A stretch of DNA of 6,520 nt from Selenomonadaceae bacterium. GTDB lineage: Bacteria > Bacillota > Negativicutes > Selenomonadales > Selenomonadaceae. Below, piece by piece: positions 6,000-6,520 of the stretch. The stretch is from the NCBI GenBank assembly GCA_017445435.1, contig JAFSUE010000031.1, positions 1 through 6,520 on the forward strand. Direction: 5' to 3'. Numbering within the stretch: position 1 is the stretch's first letter; each line of letters opens with the position of its first letter. Both the position numbers and the translations under genes were made by a program. The notes beneath the pieces are model-generated. The model was not told where the DNA came from. It was given only the letters and a program-made list of their open reading frames with translations, and did not search any database.

Positions 6000-6020
6000 T
6001 TAGTAGTCAGTAGTTATGAG
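5986..6020. repeat. Heptamer repeats at the glycerate kinase / sigma factor junction
   Basis: Five units in phase: TTAGTAG, TCAGTAG, TTAGTAG, TCAGTAG, TTATGAG. The core GTAGTNA matches the reverse complement of the TACTCAC/TACTTAC block at 421-448. The second unit contains the glycerate kinase stop (TAG, 5997-5999), and the last unit provides the GAG of the sigma factor's ribosome site. Confidence 0.85.
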
Positions 6021-6024
6021 GAAA
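6018..6024 (+). promoter_or_regulatory. Ribosome binding site of the sigma factor gene, partly made by repeat DNA
   Basis: GAGGAAA, with GAGG ending eight bases before ATG 6030. Its first three bases belong to the last heptamer unit. No separate promoter is visible in the 30-base gap, so transcription probably continues from the genes upstream. Confidence 0.7.
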
Positions 6025-6029
6025 TTTTT

Positions 6030-6520
6030 ATGGAATCTGAAGTTAAATATTACAATGAATTGGCTGTCCGCGCTAGAGTTGATGACGCCGCTTTCACCGA
6101 ACTGTACAAACATTTTTTCCCGCGCGTCTACAACTTCATTTATGCTAGAATGAAAAATGTTGACGACGCTGACGACGTTGTAAGCTCAACGTTTATGAAA
6201 GTTTATGAAAGTTTGGATATGTACAACCCAACGAAGGCGGCTTTCTCAACGTGGCTTTTTCGTATCGCGTCAAACTTTATGCTTGATCATTATCGGCGCG
6301 TCCAAAAGCACGGCGAAGTTGAATGGGATGATACTTTTGATTCGCCTGCTGATGAATACAATGAACCTGAAAATCAAACTTTGCGTGAGGAAGGCAACGC
6401 GGAAATTTTGAAGGCGCTGGATAAACTCAATGAAAAGGAACGTCGTATTGTCGAGTTAAAATATTTTTCCGATATGGGCAACAAAGAAATTGCGGAAGTT
6501 ATGGGCATCACCGCTAACAA
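6030..6520 (+). CDS. ECF-type RNA polymerase sigma factor (partial, 3' end missing)
   Basis: 163 codons are present and the frame is still open at the right edge; ECF sigma factors are typically 160-200 residues, so little is missing. Such proteins direct RNA polymerase to a small stress or envelope regulon. Region 2 spans about residues 22-90: FTELYKHFFPRVYNFIY, the core-binding DADDVVSSTFMKVYESL (47-62) and the -10-recognising TWLFRIASNFMLDHYRR (74-90). An acidic linker (96-121) follows, then region 4 begins at ALDKLNEKERRIVELKYF (129-146) with the helix-turn-helix GNKEIAEVMGIT (150-161). The ATG is supported by GAGGAAA. It lies 30 bases after glycerate kinase. Any cognate anti-sigma factor would be outside the window. 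Its regulon and ECF subgroup cannot be assigned. Confidence 0.93.
   Translation, partial: MESEVKYYNELAVRARVDDAAFTELYKHFFPRVYNFIYARMKNVDDADDVVSSTFMKVYESLDMYNPTKAAFSTWLFRIASNFMLDHYRRVQKHGEVEWDDTFDSPADEYNEPENQTLREEGNAEILKALDKLNEKERRIVELKYFSDMGNKEIAEVMGITAN

Noticed and set aside
6016..6018. Earlier ATG just before the sigma factor
   Set aside because: It is in another frame and coincides with the ribosome binding site; the ATG at 6030 gives the sigma-factor sequence.
6205..6411. 68-codon plus-strand frame over the sigma factor
   Set aside because: Out of frame with the conserved sigma regions 2 and 4, which explain this DNA.

Overview
The window looks like chromosome from a moderately AT-rich, motile, heterotrophic bacterium, probably a Bacillota (Firmicutes) member. 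A Negativicutes-like lineage is my guess, with low confidence. The reasons are the Bacillus-type MetA and GalU sequences, strong Shine-Dalgarno sites, frequent TTG starts and CheR. No rRNA, tRNA, CRISPR array, insertion sequence or phage gene was found.

Left part, minus strand: galU (UTP-glucose-1-phosphate uridylyltransferase) is followed downstream by the 5' part of metA (homoserine O-acyltransferase), which runs off the left edge. Between them lies about 140 bases of degenerate, phase-locked 7-base repeats. A roughly 100-base divergent region with two overlapping promoters separates galU from the rightward genes.

Right part, plus strand: cheR (chemoreceptor methyltransferase) is followed by a shortened PaaK-like adenylating-enzyme homologue that lacks its key nucleotide-binding residues. 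Next come an unusual transporter with an N-terminal histidine-kinase-type ATPase-like domain fused to a dicarboxylate/amino-acid:cation symporter fold, then a glycerate kinase, and finally the first 163 codons of an ECF sigma factor that runs off the right edge. The spacings are 23 nt, a 4-nt overlap or 5-nt gap depending on start choice, 0 nt, and 30 nt. With one recognisable promoter ahead of cheR and no terminator hairpin seen, this looks like one transcription unit.

The most interesting points are: (1) a family of 7-base repeats at three gene junctions, which supplies a start codon, a stop codon and a Shine-Dalgarno site to neighbouring genes; (2) the ATPase-like/symporter fusion, in which both the nucleotide site and the symporter's ion/substrate motifs are altered; (3) its translational linkage to an apparently dead adenylating-enzyme homologue and to glycerate kinase. 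The joint function of these genes is not known to me. Glycerate or related organic-acid uptake or sensing is only a guess.
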